Shown here piece by piece: positions 1 through 7,342 of a stretch of 22,596 nucleotides of DNA. Every line of letters begins with the position of its first letter. Position 1 is the stretch's first letter. Made by a program: the position numbers and the translations under genes. The notes below the pieces were generated by a model. That model saw only the letters and a list, made by a program, of their open reading frames with translations. It was not told the origin of the DNA and ran no database searches. The DNA is from Chara braunii (lineage: Eukaryota > Streptophyta > Charophyceae > Charales > Characeae). The stretch spans positions 1,594,716 to 1,617,311 of the forward strand of contig BFEA01000243.1 of the NCBI GenBank assembly GCA_003427395.1, read 5' to 3'.

Positions 1-1
1 G

Positions 2-2538
2 ATACACCCGGATCAATCCGGGTTTGTCCACGGGAGGCAGATCTTGGACAATGTGATGACCATCGCCCAGAGCATGGAAATCATCAAGAAGCGAGAATCT
101 GATGAGGTTATACTCTTAATCGACTTCGAAAAAGCCTATGACAGAGTTAACTGGACCTTAGAAGGGGCTTCGGTCCAAACTACCAAAGATGGGTCAAAGG
201 CCTATACGAAGATTCAAGTGCCTCGGTCATAGTCAATGGACTCAAGTCAGAAGCCTTCAAGCTCACAAGATCCCTGAGACAGGGGTGCCCACTAGCACCC
301 CTGCTCTACGTTCTTCNGCAAGAAGTTCTCATGAAAATGATAAGAGAATCTCCAACGGTCCGAGGACTGAGGATAAACCCCACACTAGAAATCAAAACCT
401 CAGCCTTGGCTGACGACCTCCCCAACGTTTCGGACAACACGACCTCATCTCTACAAGAAGTAGCCAACTGTCTGCAGGTATTTGAGAAAGCTTCGGAAGC
501 CAAGGTAAGCTGGAATAAATCCGTGGTCCTCACTAGGGACAACAAGCCGCCGGTCATCGATCTGGGAATGCAGGTCAGGAACAGCAACACTTCTGAACGG
601 TTCCTAGGAATAGAAATCTCCTACGGGNACNGCAAGACCAAACAAAACCAGATCTTGGAAGACAAGANCAATGACAGGCTAGTAATCTGGTCTCAAGTGT
701 GGTCAATNTCCCTCTTTGGCAGGGCACTAATCATCANCGTTATGGTCTTATCGACAATTTGGTATGTCCTCTCTCTACGTGCAATTGATCAGGCTACAGC
801 GAAAAGAATCAAGAAAGAAATCTCCAGATATCTCTGGAAAGGATCAGTGGCGTGTAAGAGCTTTCTTCCCAAAGTTGCATGGTGGAAAATTACCCAGAAA
901 AAGAATGATGGGGGTCTGGGTTTATTGGACCCAACCACCCAAAATCAGGCTTTGCTGGCCAAATGGGTAATTAGAGAACTGCTGGACTCGGATCCCAAAC
1001 CCTGGTCCGCCCTGATGGAAACAATCCTCGCTGAGGAATGGGGGCTAGACAACCCATCAGACATATGGGAATGCCTTCTTATGAAGCATATGCTGAATAA
1101 GAGGATCCAATCCACTACGTGGAAACCCATCATCCAAGCTTCGAAATCGATGCTTCCTACCAGGGTCNAGGACCCCTGCACGAGGGACGAAGTGTTGATG
1201 CAGCCGATATTTGAGAACCCGTATGTCAGAACCCAATCAGGGTCGATTCTCAGAATATCAGAAGCAGAAGGAGGATTCGGGATCAAATGGNTCCGAAGAG
1301 GAGNGTACTGTATCAGGCACATATGGGACCAAGATCACAAGTCCTGGAAGGAATGGAGAGANCTGAGAGGAATTCTACACGACCTACCCAACGGCCCAGA
1401 CTGCTTATCGCTCATCCAGAGAGCAATTCCCCAGCAATGGTTGACACTGCTAACCCAGCGACCCTTTCCCAAAAGGACCTGGGTAACAGATCAACCTAGC
1501 GGGAAGAGCTTCCTCAGAATTGAATCATGTGACGAAGACAACCAGTTGGTATACTCAGAGTGGAAAATGGGAAAGGAGGAACTGCAGAAAGAGGAACAGG
1601 AGAACCACATTACTCTATCCCCAGATCATGTTCTTCAGATCATGATCAAGGAAAGAGTGGAAGAAACGACCCGGGGAAATGTCTCACACTTTTCTCCCAT
1701 TCNGAATGGCACTCCNCTGTTGCACTGCAAAGTTAATCCCACAGCTACAGGATGGAGNCACGTCACCCCAGAACAGCCAGTAGTCAAAATACTCGACTAC
1801 TCGGTCTCACTGGGCTACCGGCTCAAATCCAAAGCTNACGAACNTACGACGAAAGTTAAAGAGACGTGGGATAAAACCTTGCAGATGATGAACCTTCCCA
1901 GAGCCAGCTTTACCCAGGTACAGAATCTGGGAAGAAATTTGAAAAAGTTCCCAATCATCAAAATGGCCAGCCTGGAGTGGCTCTTCACATACCAAAGTGT
2001 CCCGACGGCCAAATGGTGNGTTATCAAACGAATGAACGNGAGCCTTAGATGTGCCCATTGCGAAGACTTACAAATAGAGGACACTGAACACCTATGGTGG
2101 TCCTGTCCCAAGGCCCAGGAATTCTGGTCTTGGTGGCAGACCATCTGGACTCGGGCTTACGCAAACACGCCCAAGGACAGAAGGTGGGATAAGCAACTGA
2201 TATTGGGAGGACTAGACATGTCACTCCCCAGAATCGTGTACATTGCCAGACAGACAGGTCTGTGGTTCCTCTGGTTGGAGAGAAACAGAGTTCGCTTCTC
2301 AGAAGAGGAGTACTCCCTGCACAGGATCCAGGGCAATATGAAGAGAACCCTGAAGGAAGTCATCCAAGCGGACTGGCGCAAGATCTCCCAGTCCAAGGTA
2401 CCTGAGGAAAAGAGGAAGGAGAACTTCCAGAAGATCTGGTCAAAAGACTACTGCTGGGCCATCCCGGATCAGAAAGGTAGGCTCATATTCAGTCGCCTGT
2501 TGGAAACCAGAAGAGCATGGGCCATTGAACCCGACTAA
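2..2538 (+). pseudogene. LINE reverse transcriptase with zf-RVT, 5' partial, one frameshift
   Basis: This would copy the LINE RNA at the target site (target-primed reverse transcription). The frame is open from base 2 and begins inside the RT with a QSGFVHGR-type block. Motif A, LIDFEKAYDRVNW, lies at about 113-155. The frame breaks near 155-165, just after the NW pair, where a few codons also seem missing. It continues in a second frame with GFGPNYQRWVKGLYE, then RQGCPLAPLLY (motif B, about 276-308) and the ADD catalytic pair (409-417). From there it is open to the TAA at 2536-2538. The C-terminal zf-RVT has CAHC near 2050-2061 and an HLWWSC block near 2086-2106 (Cx2C...Hx4C), followed by Trp-rich sequence. 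Several codons contain N. Apart from the one frameshift the frame is intact for over 2.3 kb, which suggests a fairly young copy or a sequencing error at the break. Confidence 0.85.
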
Positions 2539-2828
2539 TCATCCAATTTAATATTATTTTTACTTTATTTCCTTTTACCTCTTTGTTTTTCTCTTAGCTA
2601 TTGTTACCTTTTCTCCGTCATTTTAAATAGGTAGAGAAGCTTGCGGTGCTTGTAAATATAGCTCATTTTAGGAAAGGTGATGGTAGAATGACCACCAACA
2701 ATCTAATGAGAAGCCCTCGAGCTCTCCCAGTCTATTTCCACAGATAACCCTTTCAGGAACAGAGGTAACTCAGACAACTCAGACTATTTGATTCTTTGAG
2801 TAGCCAATACGCTGCTCCAGACTATAAA

Positions 2829-3042
2829 GGACGCTGGGCCTGTTTCCCAGCAAGTTGATTATCTCAGCCATGGAAGCTGAGTCAGATTCGTAACAATTCT
2901 TTACGGGACGCTGAACCCGCTTTCCAGCAGATTCTTTGATTATTGGACAGCTTTATTGAAGGGACGCTGGACCCGGTTTCCAGCAGATTCTTTGATTATT
3001 GAACAGCTCTATTAAAGGGACGCCGGACCCGGTTTCCAGCAG
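2829..3042 (+). repeat. 3' UTR tandem repeat of the LINE, 56-bp period
   Basis: A unit beginning GGGACGCTGRACCCG and containing TTTCCAGCAGATTCTTTGATT starts at 2905 and 2961, and as a partial unit at 3017, so the period is exactly 56. A more divergent unit starts at 2829. Short tandem repeats before the poly(A) are common in LINE 3' UTRs, where they may help the RT recognise its RNA. Confidence 0.8.
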
Positions 3043-3081
3043 GTGCAGCTCCCCACCAATAGGTGGAGTCTTCTACACAGG

Positions 3082-3085
3082 AAAA

Positions 3086-3116
<31 letters not shown>

Positions 3117-3174
3117 AGAAAAAAAAGAAAAGAAACGAAAAGAAAAGAAAAGAAAAGAGGAAAAGGAAAAAAAA
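3082..3174 (+). repeat. A-rich tail, probable LINE 3' end
   Basis: Runs of A broken by single G residues follow directly after the 3' UTR repeats. I read this as the degenerate poly(A) tail of the LINE. The reading frames across it are low-complexity Lys-rich artefacts. Confidence 0.7.
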
Positions 3175-3224
3175 GGACTCTACGAATGCATTCTACGTTG
3201 TTTTTCGGCTTCTATAATTCCAAA

Positions 3225-3275
3225 GCAGCTGTCGCATGCACCAGGCCGGAGCGCCTGGATCATGCGACATTGGCT

Positions 3276-3308
<33 letters not shown>
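3225..3308. repeat. Hairpin followed by a 31-A homopolymer
   Basis: GTCGCATG..CCAGGC (3231-3246) pairs with GCCTGG..CATGCGAC (3253-3268) around a 6-nt loop, and GCAGC/GGCTGC extends the stem outward. A run of 31 A follows (3278-3308). The word CTACGTTG occurs just before the hairpin, just after the A run, and again near 3344. This could be a short retroposed RNA with its tail, but the evidence is thin. Confidence 0.4.
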
Positions 3309-3312
<4 letters not shown>

Positions 3313-3623
3313 CGTTGAAAAAAAATAATAATAAAAAAAATTGCTACGTTGAATTTCGGGGAACATCCACAAAAAAATCGGACGTTACATAGAAGGTGAG
3401 CATGGCGCCTATGCGATGATAGGTCTTTGTCGACAGTGACTACTCTCTAATATACAAAAATTTGTATAGTGGTACACGCCGCTCCACTAAGCTGTACAAG
3501 TTGGACTATCCAAGGGCTCTCCAATTCAAGAGCGGCAGAAGAAGACACGTTGACAGAAATACAGCGCCATCCATCAGCCTTTCGTCCACCCAGGCAGGAG
3601 GGGCACTGTACAAATTGCAAAAA

Positions 3624-3880
3624 GTTATAACCCCCCCCACACCACCGTGACGAACCTTTCTATTCATTTCCCCCCAAATGGGGCAAAAAGTGTGGCAGGC
3701 CCCAAAGTGACTTTTTGTGTCATTTTTGCACCCTGGGTGGGCCGGTAACGCCCGCTGTGACAGGAAAGTGTTTTACAGGGTGCAAAAATGACGCCAAAAG
3801 TCGTGTTGGGGCCTGTGGCACTTTTGCCCCCTTTGGAGGGAAATGGATACGAAGTTTTTTGTCCGGGGGGGGTTTATAAA
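3624..3880. mobile_element. Foldback (long inverted repeat) MITE-like element, copy 1
   Basis: Two arms of roughly 100 bp are near-perfect inverted repeats: TCATTTTTGCACCCTG at the inner end of the left arm against CAGGGTGCAAAAATGA at the start of the right arm. The outer ends are TTATAACCCCCCC on the left and GGGGGGGTTTATAA on the right. It has no coding capacity. A second, diverged copy of the same hairpin lies at 14573-14802, which shows that it is a dispersed family. I could not identify a target-site duplication. Confidence 0.7.
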
Positions 3881-3948
3881 GATTCCTTTACAAATTCGTG
3901 CCGGATAGTGAGGTGGACGGAGCACTCTATAAACAACCGACTCGGAGG

Positions 3949-4131
3949 AGAAAACTACGCCCCAGTCAAGGGTTTCTGTTTGAAACTCTGCACTTCAGGC
4001 GATAGGCCTAAAAATGTAGAAATTTATACAAGATAGGTTTCCGGTCCCACGTTGGCCCGGGGGGGTGTTATGTTCGGGGGAATCCCTGAATGCATTTTCA
4101 AATTGTTTTAGTGACTGCGCGATAGTTACCC
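3949..4131. mobile_element. Short TIR element, ACTACGGCGCAGTCA family, copy A
   Basis: The left end AAAACTACGCCCCAGTCAAGG and the reverse complement of the right end, GGTAACTATCGCGCAGTCAC, are matching terminal inverted repeats. They continue inward with a GTTTGAAACTCTGCACTTCAGG-like block. The interior, with its GTCC-GTGG-C(G)n-GTGTTATGTTCG pattern, resembles the interior of the element at 4424-4602. It is about 180 bp long and non-coding. Confidence 0.6.
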
Positions 4132-4423
4132 CAAAACTGAATCTGCAGGTTGGGAATGATACCACTGTGACAGGAGCCTTCAAATCTGGGCTGCTGCCGA
4201 GCATCTCGTATCAGCACCACCAGCAACCCCACACGAAGTAAGCCAAAAAAAAAACAGAAAAGAAAAAGAGAAAACTACGGCACAGTCAGGGTTTCAGTTT
4301 GTAATTGCATTTCAAAATTCAAACTGCGTTTTAGCAGTTTAGTCAGGGCCCTCAAATGCAGTTGAAACTCGGGCTGACCTTTTTTAGCAGTTCAGTCTGG
4401 CACGTGCCCCGTTTTTTTATTGA

Positions 4424-4602
4424 GAAAACTACGGCGCAGTCAGGGATCGAGTTTGTAATTGCACTTGAGGCAAAAGGGCCGGTAATGCTGAATGTATATG
4501 ACCTACGTTTCGGGTCCGGTGGGGTCCCGTGGGGGTGTGTTGTATTCGCGGGATTACCTGAAGTGCAATTACAAACTGTTTTCGTGACTGCGCCGAAGTT
4601 AC
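4424..4602. mobile_element. Short TIR element, ACTACGGCGCAGTCA family, copy B, nested
   Basis: The left end GAAAACTACGGCGCAGTCAG pairs with the right end CTGACTGCGCCGAAGTTAC-like sequence. The sub-terminal TTTGTAATTGCACTTGAGG is mirrored at the right by CCTGAAGTGCAATTACAAA. Its length of 179 bp is close to copy A at 3949-4131, and it has no ORF of its own. Confidence 0.65.
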
Positions 4603-4623
4603 TTCTTTTTTTTTTCTTTTTTT

Positions 4624-4802
4624 TTTTTTTTCGTCGCATGGCAGGGCTGTGGCCGAGATGTCTCCAGCCACAGCCCCGCCCGAGAATTGAAAAAAAAAAG
4701 AAAAAAAGCATCTCGGCATGTGGTGGGGCCACCGCTGAGATGTCTGGGACACGCCTGAGAGTTCAAACCCCCCCCCCAAAAAAAAAAAAAAAAAAAAAAA
4801 AA
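4624..4802 (+). repeat. Two related A-tailed, possibly tRNA-derived units
   Basis: Two diverged direct units share a GAGATGTCT core followed by a CGCC-GAGA-TTGAAA or CGCCTGAGAGTTCAAACC block. Each ends in an A-rich run (from about 4690 and from about 4780). GAGTTCAAACCCC resembles a Pol III B box, and the GAGATGTC core sits about where an A box would. A SINE origin is possible, but it is only suggested by these short matches. Confidence 0.3.
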
Positions 4803-4955
4803 GGAAAAAAAGAGAGGGGCCACGTGCCTGACTGAACTGCTAAAAAAGGCCAGCCCGAGTTTCAACTGCATTTGAAACTCAGGCCCTGACTAAACTGCAA
4901 CAAAGCAGTTTGAAATGCAATTACAAACAGCTTTTGTGACTGCGCGGTGCTTACC

Positions 4956-5578
4956 TAAAGAAAAAAAGCAGGAAAAAGTAAAAAAGAAGCAAAACAAAAC
5001 AACAGATTTTTGCGACTTTGTTTGTGGAGTTACAGCCTACTCAAAGTTGTTTTTGCTTTTTTGGGGGGCAAAATTGTAAAAGTTCGCTACGCTTTTACAG
5101 TCACACTGTGCCTCCCTGCCCACCCTATTCGCAATTGCTGTGGCATCAAATTCGCCCTTGGTCGCACTTGCTGTGGCAAATGTCAGCCTCCTGCAGGGCG
5201 CCGGGTTGAGCAATTTGCCAGCACCTCTAGAGGTGCTCACAATCTTTTTTTTCTTCATAATCTATGGTCTCACCCATGAGAATTGGAGCAATCTCTCTAC
5301 AACTTTTGCTGTGACCCCACAAGTGGGTAATTTCGCAAATAACAGGGGGTAGAAGCATTGTCTTTTCCAATTCGCCACCCCTGCGTGACTGGGCAAAACA
5401 GGACCTTGCCACACTGCACATGAAACGAAACTAATTAAAATTGAATGCATCTGCTCACGAAAGGTGACAAGATACATGCAAGCGCATGAACCTCTTCATT
5501 TCCTCCAGGAAGATGCATTGGTTTCGTTTTACGTTTCTTGAGTTGTGTGGCCACGCACAAAGCAAAACAGCAAACTGG
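4956..5578. other. Gene-free stretch, nothing recognised
   Basis: No reading frame here has protein character, and I see no terminal inverted repeats. A few local repeats occur, such as two TGCTGTGGCA words around 5140-5180. It is probably decayed repeat DNA. Confidence 0.4.
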
Positions 5579-5699
5579 GGGCCTCACTGCACTACTCTCC
5601 ACATGCACAAAAGACAAAAGCTATGGCTGTCTATCTTTCCACGTTCTAGCAGAAGATTCATTTCATTTTGCACATTTGGAGAGTAGTGCAGCCAGGCCT
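5579..5699. mobile_element. GGGCC-ended MITE, 122-bp family, divergent copy
   Basis: The sequence starts GGGCCTCACTGCACTACTC and ends GTAGTGCAGCCAGGCC. The interior (CACAAAAGACAAAA, a CTTTCCACGTTCTA block, AGAAGATTCATTTCATTTTGC) aligns along its length with 6221-6342, and in reverse complement with 22194-22315. The right terminus is slightly changed, so the end is accurate only to within a base or two. Confidence 0.6.
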
Positions 5700-5729
5700 G
5701 GGAATCTCAAAGGCAGCCAAATTTGTGAG

Positions 5730-6145
5730 TATTGGTCTGGCTGCACTACTCTCCACTTTCCAAAAAATGGGAGAGTTGGCGGAGCGCTGAAAAGCTCTCC
5801 GACTTTGTGATTTTGGGTTGACCCCTACACTAACTATTCGGTCTCACTAGCAGACAGTGGAACAGCACTAGAGGACACGCGGATTCGCATTTGTCCTCTT
5901 AGATTCGAGGCACACTCTCCAAATTGGGTCACACTCTCCAAATTGGGAGCATTTTGGAGAGTCCGGCGGAGGTCCATCTGAAAAATCAGCATTTAGGCTG
6001 GGCACTCTCCATCATTGGAGAGTGCTTTTCAAAGGAGTTTTGTGACAGCTATCCGCATTTTTTTGGATGGTGGAATAGGATAGTTAGTGCAGCGATGTAA
6101 AACTCTCGGAATTCGGAGAGGGGAGGGTAGTGCAGTGAGACCCTA
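5730..6145. repeat. Cluster of CTCTCC / GGAGAG inverted words
   Basis: The words ACTCTCC and GGAGAGT recur about ten times in both orientations. GCACTCTCCA (6002-6011) and TGGAGAGTGC (6016-6025) form a perfect 10-bp stem with a 4-nt loop. CACTCTCCAAATTGGG is directly repeated at about 5912 and 5931. The stretch ends near 6143 with GTAGTGCAGTGAGACC, which is the inverted counterpart of the end at 5579. This part may therefore be the interior of a larger relative of the 122-bp MITEs. There is no coding signal. Confidence 0.5.
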
Positions 6146-6220
6146 TGCCTCTGGCGCACTACTCACCAAACGCACAAAAGAGACAGAAATTATGGCTGTG
6201 CAGCTCATTTTGCACATTTA

Positions 6221-6342
6221 GGGCCACTCTCCGCTACTCTCCCCACACACAAAAGACAAAAAGTATGTTGGTGTACCTTTCCATGTTCTACAGGAAGATT
6301 CATCTTCATTTTGCATATTTGGAGAGTCCTGGAGCAAGGCCC
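6221..6342. mobile_element. GGGCC-ended MITE, 122 bp, PIF/Harbinger-like
   Basis: The element runs from GGGCCACTCTCCGCTACTC to GAGCAAGGCCC, exactly 122 bp, the same length as the copy at 22194-22315. It is flanked by TTA on the left (6218-6220) and TTG on the right (6343-6345), one base away from a TTA duplication. A 3-bp TTA duplication with GGG-type ends is characteristic of PIF/Harbinger elements. It encodes no transposase and would depend on one supplied elsewhere. Confidence 0.7.
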
Positions 6343-6531
6343 TTGGAGAGTGGTGTGGCCGGAGCCTATGTCCTTACGGCATACTCACACAGCGTTGGTA
6401 TTGCAGCAAAATCTGTGAATTTTATATCCTAATTATGCTGAAATGCCACCCGGCCGTAGCAAATCACAAAAGACACAAGTCGGACTTTCTGCCAATTGCC
6501 AAAAATGGTGCCTCGAGAAGTCACACGGGTT

Positions 6532-6542
6532 GAGGCCCAAAT
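6532..6542. repeat. Target-site duplication, left copy
   Basis: GAGGCCCAAAT here is repeated exactly at 13930-13940, immediately outside the far end of the tandem PLE. It abuts the 3' end of the long copy, whose first element-specific bases are GAGAGAAG. The final AT may instead belong to the element end, because the internal junction at 12767 also reads ATGAGAGA. Confidence 0.75.
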
Positions 6543-6597
6543 GAGAGAAGATTACAAATAATGGAAATTTATTAAGAAGAAGACAACGTGAGCTTTA

Positions 6598-6763
6598 GGG
6601 CCAGATCCCACTGGCAAGGAGGATTGGGATAAGCCTCTGAATCTGGACGTGTTTGTGGAGAGGTGCAAAAAATTGTGATAGATCTGTTTTTCTGCATCTC
6701 TGTGTGGAACTCGTCCAGATTCAGCCACTTAATTCAATCCTCTTTGGCAGTGGGATCTGGCCC
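6598..6763. mobile_element. PIF/Harbinger-like MITE, 166 bp, inside the PLE 3' region
   Basis: The terminal inverted repeats are about 50 bp: GGGCCAGATCCCACTGGCAA on the left, and GGGCCAGATCCCACTGCCAA as the complement of the right end. Both continue to CTGAATCTGGACG. TTA is duplicated on each side (6595-6597, 6764-6766). The truncated PLE copy has the unoccupied site GAGCTTAAGTATC at about 12817-12829, which proves insertion after the two copies diverged or were made. It is non-coding and can fold into a single hairpin. Confidence 0.9.
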
Positions 6764-7342
6764 TTAGTATCATGGCGCAGTCATCTCCTTCACCGCCAAA
6801 CTCAGCATCACACCAGCAGAGAAACTCAACCCTTCCACTCATTTCGCCACTCAGATTGAGGCATGACTTACTACGTGCTAGGCAATTTTATACTCACTTT
6901 CATCTCTACCGTGGTAAAAAAGTAACTGAGTGGCCCCTCGTACAATGTACCGAGTGCCACCCAAAATTCCCGTGTTCCAAGTATTCTGATCTATAAACTG
7001 AGACCTGCAGAGCTGCTCCATCAGGAGGGAAGGAGGAGCCCTCGACGCGTTGCGGTAAAGAAACGTTCAGCCCTTACGCCAGCAGATGGCTAGATAACAC
7101 AGTTAACCCGTCCTGGACAGGCGATCTAGGCCTGGTCACAGGATATCTTGCTACGGAAGCAAACAAAACCACGTGCTGCGTTACCTCGTAACCAAGTAGC
7201 CAATACAGCCAGACAACTGAGACAAGAAAACAAAACTGGCACTAAGTCGCCACATAACGTTTTTTTCAAATTCGGGCCTGCACCCGCCGATGGCTCCTAC
7301 ACATTCTGCATGATTGATCACGGGACGTGGTCCTGAAATATC

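Larger units (their letters stand above)
1..3174 (+). mobile_element. LINE (non-LTR retrotransposon), 5' part outside the window
   Basis: The order is an RT reading frame, a C-terminal zf-RVT module, a 3' UTR with 56-bp tandem repeats, and an A-rich tail from about 3082 to 3174. This is the layout of a plant/algal L1-type LINE. ORF1, the endonuclease domain and the N-terminal RT fingers would lie before base 1. All 17 ambiguous N bases of the window fall inside this element. I cannot define a target-site duplication because the 5' end is missing. Confidence 0.85.
4268..4955. mobile_element. Expanded TIR element containing nested insertions
   Basis: An arm of about 150 bp at 4268-4415 is matched in inverted orientation by 4805-4955. 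Both arms carry ACTACGGCRCAGTCA-like termini, TTTGTAATTGCATTTCAAA, CAGTTTAGTCAGGGCC and AACTCGGGCTG. Between the arms lie a complete shorter member of the same family (4424-4602) and an SINE-like A-tailed stretch (4624-4802). I read this as a larger family member that received later insertions. Confidence 0.6.

Noticed and set aside
2999-3392. Lys-rich reading frames over the A-rich tracts
   Set aside because: They are translations of poly(A)-like simple sequence after the LINE 3' UTR and have no protein character.
4352-4871. Overlapping frames on both strands across 4352-4871
   Set aside because: They arise from inverted repeats and A/T/C homopolymers of nested MITE-like elements, and similar peptides appear on both strands because the DNA is palindromic.
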